Source: an uncultured Synechococcaceae cyanobacterium
GTDB lineage: Bacteria > Cyanobacteriota > Cyanobacteriia > PCC-6307 > Cyanobiaceae
DNA: 13,040 nucleotides
Reading direction: 5' to 3'
Assembly: GCA_902538695.1 (NCBI GenBank)
Contig: CACBGC010000022.1
Coordinates: forward strand, 1-13,040
Both the position numbers and the translations under genes were made by a program. Positions within the stretch are counted from its first letter, which is position 1, and each line of letters opens with the position of its first letter. The notes under the pieces are model-generated. The model saw nothing but the letters and a program-made list of their open reading frames with translations, searched no databases and was not told the origin of the DNA. This document shows, in pieces, positions 11,870 through 13,040 of this stretch.

Positions 11870-13040
11870 ATGAATTTTAATTCTTTAAGAAAAGAAATTA
11901 CCAGCAATAATGCTTCTGTTAAGGAATTAGTTAATGATATATTTTCAAAAATCGATCATAAAGATCCTTACATTAACTCATATATTTGTATTACAAAAGA
12001 TAATGCTATCGCGCAAGCAGAAAACATTGATAAATTAATTCAAAATAAAGAAAAACTACCTCCTCTTGCTGGGATGCCCATAGCAATAAAGGATAATATT
12101 TGCACCAAAGGAATTGCAACAACTTGTGCAAGTAAAATGCTCAAGAACTTTGTTGCCCCTTATGAATCTACCGCTTCGAGTAAATTATGGTCTTCAGGGG
12201 GGATTTGTTTAGGAAAAACAAATTTAGACGAATTTGCAATGGGTAGTTCAACGGAAACATCTGTATTCGGTGTTACTTCAAATCCATGGGATATTAATAG
12301 AGTGCCAGGAGGAAGTTCAGGCGGTAGTGCTGCTTCAGTTGCCGCTGGTTTTTGTGCAGCAGCTATAGGTTCTGATACAGGAGGATCAATAAGGCAACCA
12401 GCTTCTTTTTGCGGCGTTGTAGGCCTTAAACCCACTTATGGCAGAGTTAGCAGATGGGGACTTGTAGCATTTGCTAGCTCTCTTGATCAAATTGGCCCAA
12501 TTACAAATACTGTCTCAGATGCGGCTGAAATTCTATATTCAATATCTGGTAAAGACCCCTTTGATTCAACATGTCTTGATAAGCCAGTACCAAATTATTT
12601 GACTGACTTAAATAAATCTATAAAGGGTTTAAAAATTGGAATTATAAAAGAATGTTTTGAACACCCAGGGCTTAATCCAGAAGTTAAGGAATCTGTACTT
12701 TCTGGAGTTGATAGATTCCAATCTTTAGGAGCTGAAATTATCGAAGTTGAATGTCCCAGATTTAACGATGGAATTGCGACATATTATGTTATCGCACCAT
12801 CTGAAGCCTCCGCAAATTTAGCTAGATATGATGGAGTTAAATATGGCTACAGATCGAATGAAGGTTTAAATCTTATAGATATGACTTCAAAAAGTAGAGC
12901 TGAAGGTTTTGGAGACGAGGTACAAAGACGAATTTTGATAGGAACTTATGCTTTGTCCGCTGGATACAGTGATGCTTATTACAAGAAGGCACAAAAAGTT
13001 AGGACTCTTATAAGAAAAGATTTTGATAATGCTTTTAAGA
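11870..13040 (+). CDS. gatA: Aspartyl/glutamyl-tRNA amidotransferase subunit A (3' end outside window)
   Basis: The frame from ATG 11870 is open to the window end, giving 390 residues of a protein that is normally about 480. GatA is the amidase subunit of GatCAB. It hydrolyses glutamine, and the ammonia converts mischarged Glu-tRNA(Gln), and in some organisms Asp-tRNA(Asn), into the correct amino-acyl tRNA. Cyanobacteria need it because they lack glutaminyl-tRNA synthetase. The amidase Ser-cisSer-Lys triad is intact: K74 in PIAIKDN, S149 in VPGGSSGGSA, and S173 in GSDTGGSIRQPASF. LKPTYGRVSRWGL and AFASSLDQIGP follow as in the family. Upstream there is no strong Shine-Dalgarno. gatB and gatC are not seen here. 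Confidence 0.96.
   Translation, partial: MNFNSLRKEITSNNASVKELVNDIFSKIDHKDPYINSYICITKDNAIAQAENIDKLIQNKEKLPPLAGMPIAIKDNICTKGIATTCASKMLKNFVAPYESTASSKLWSSGGICLGKTNLDEFAMGSSTETSVFGVTSNPWDINRVPGGSSGGSAASVAAGFCAAAIGSDTGGSIRQPASFCGVVGLKPTYGRVSRWGLVAFASSLDQIGPITNTVSDAAEILYSISGKDPFDSTCLDKPVPNYLTDLNKSIKGLKIGIIKECFEHPGLNPEVKESVLSGVDRFQSLGAEIIEVECPRFNDGIATYYVIAPSEASANLARYDGVKYGYRSNEGLNLIDMTSKSRAEGFGDEVQRRILIGTYALSAGYSDAYYKKAQKVRTLIRKDFDNAFK

Noticed and set aside
12160..12435. 91-codon minus-strand frame within gatA
   Set aside because: Pro/Ala-rich translation is the reverse of the Gly/Ser-rich amidase signature, so it is a shadow.
1..13040. Defence system, phage, IS element or CRISPR array
   Set aside because: I saw no spaced direct repeats, transposase, integrase or nuclease-toxin genes, and composition is even throughout. 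The genes are core metabolism and small conserved families.

Overview
The window looks like a piece of chromosome from a marine picocyanobacterium, most likely a high-light-adapted Prochlorococcus. The evidence is a very AT-rich sequence, dense short-spaced genes, few Shine-Dalgarno sites, several TTG starts, a tRNA gene without encoded CCA, small cyanobacterial families (DUF1816, DUF1830, DUF3288) and an UppP that reads like the Prochlorococcus form. The genus call is inference from composition and protein recognition. Nothing suggests phage, IS elements, CRISPR or recent transfer.

Layout. (1) Positions 2-2359, + strand: a tight three-gene operon. It holds the C-terminal part of a GH13 sucrose/glucosylglycerate phosphorylase-type enzyme, a HAD phosphatase of the mannosyl/glucosyl-3-phosphoglycerate phosphatase family, and a plant-type D-glycerate 3-kinase-like P-loop protein. 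Together they suggest synthesis and recycling of the compatible solute glucosylglycerate. (2) Positions 2450-4438: a run of small proteins around uppP. These are a DUF1830 protein, membrane mini-proteins of 41, 44 and 50 aa, and a small secreted protein on the minus strand. UppP recycles the undecaprenyl carrier used in cell-wall synthesis. (3) Positions 4440-7050, minus strand: tRNA-Pro(GGG), msrA (repair of oxidised methionine) and a half-size ABC exporter. (4) Positions 7131-9645, + strand: DUF3288, trpD (tryptophan synthesis) and carA (carbamoyl phosphate for arginine and pyrimidines), with trpD and carA overlapping. (5) Positions 9707-11476: a STAS-domain anti-sigma-factor-antagonist-like gene, a Mini-ribonuclease III and an RlmB/TrmH-family 2'-O-methyltransferase. 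The last two probably both act on 23S rRNA. (6) Positions 11624-13040: DUF1816, then gatA, which runs off the end.

Most of the window is ordinary core genome. The strongest oddity is the STAS gene. Its conserved N-terminal strand is encoded upstream of the first ATG, in a stretch with no ATG, GTG or TTG. It begins at ATC or ATA at good distance from GGAGG, the best Shine-Dalgarno I noticed in the window. Next in interest are the solute operon, the unassigned one-helix membrane proteins, and a palindromic, possibly structured leader before the DUF1816 gene. No gene-free stretch exceeds 300 bases; the largest, 11477-11623, holds that leader.
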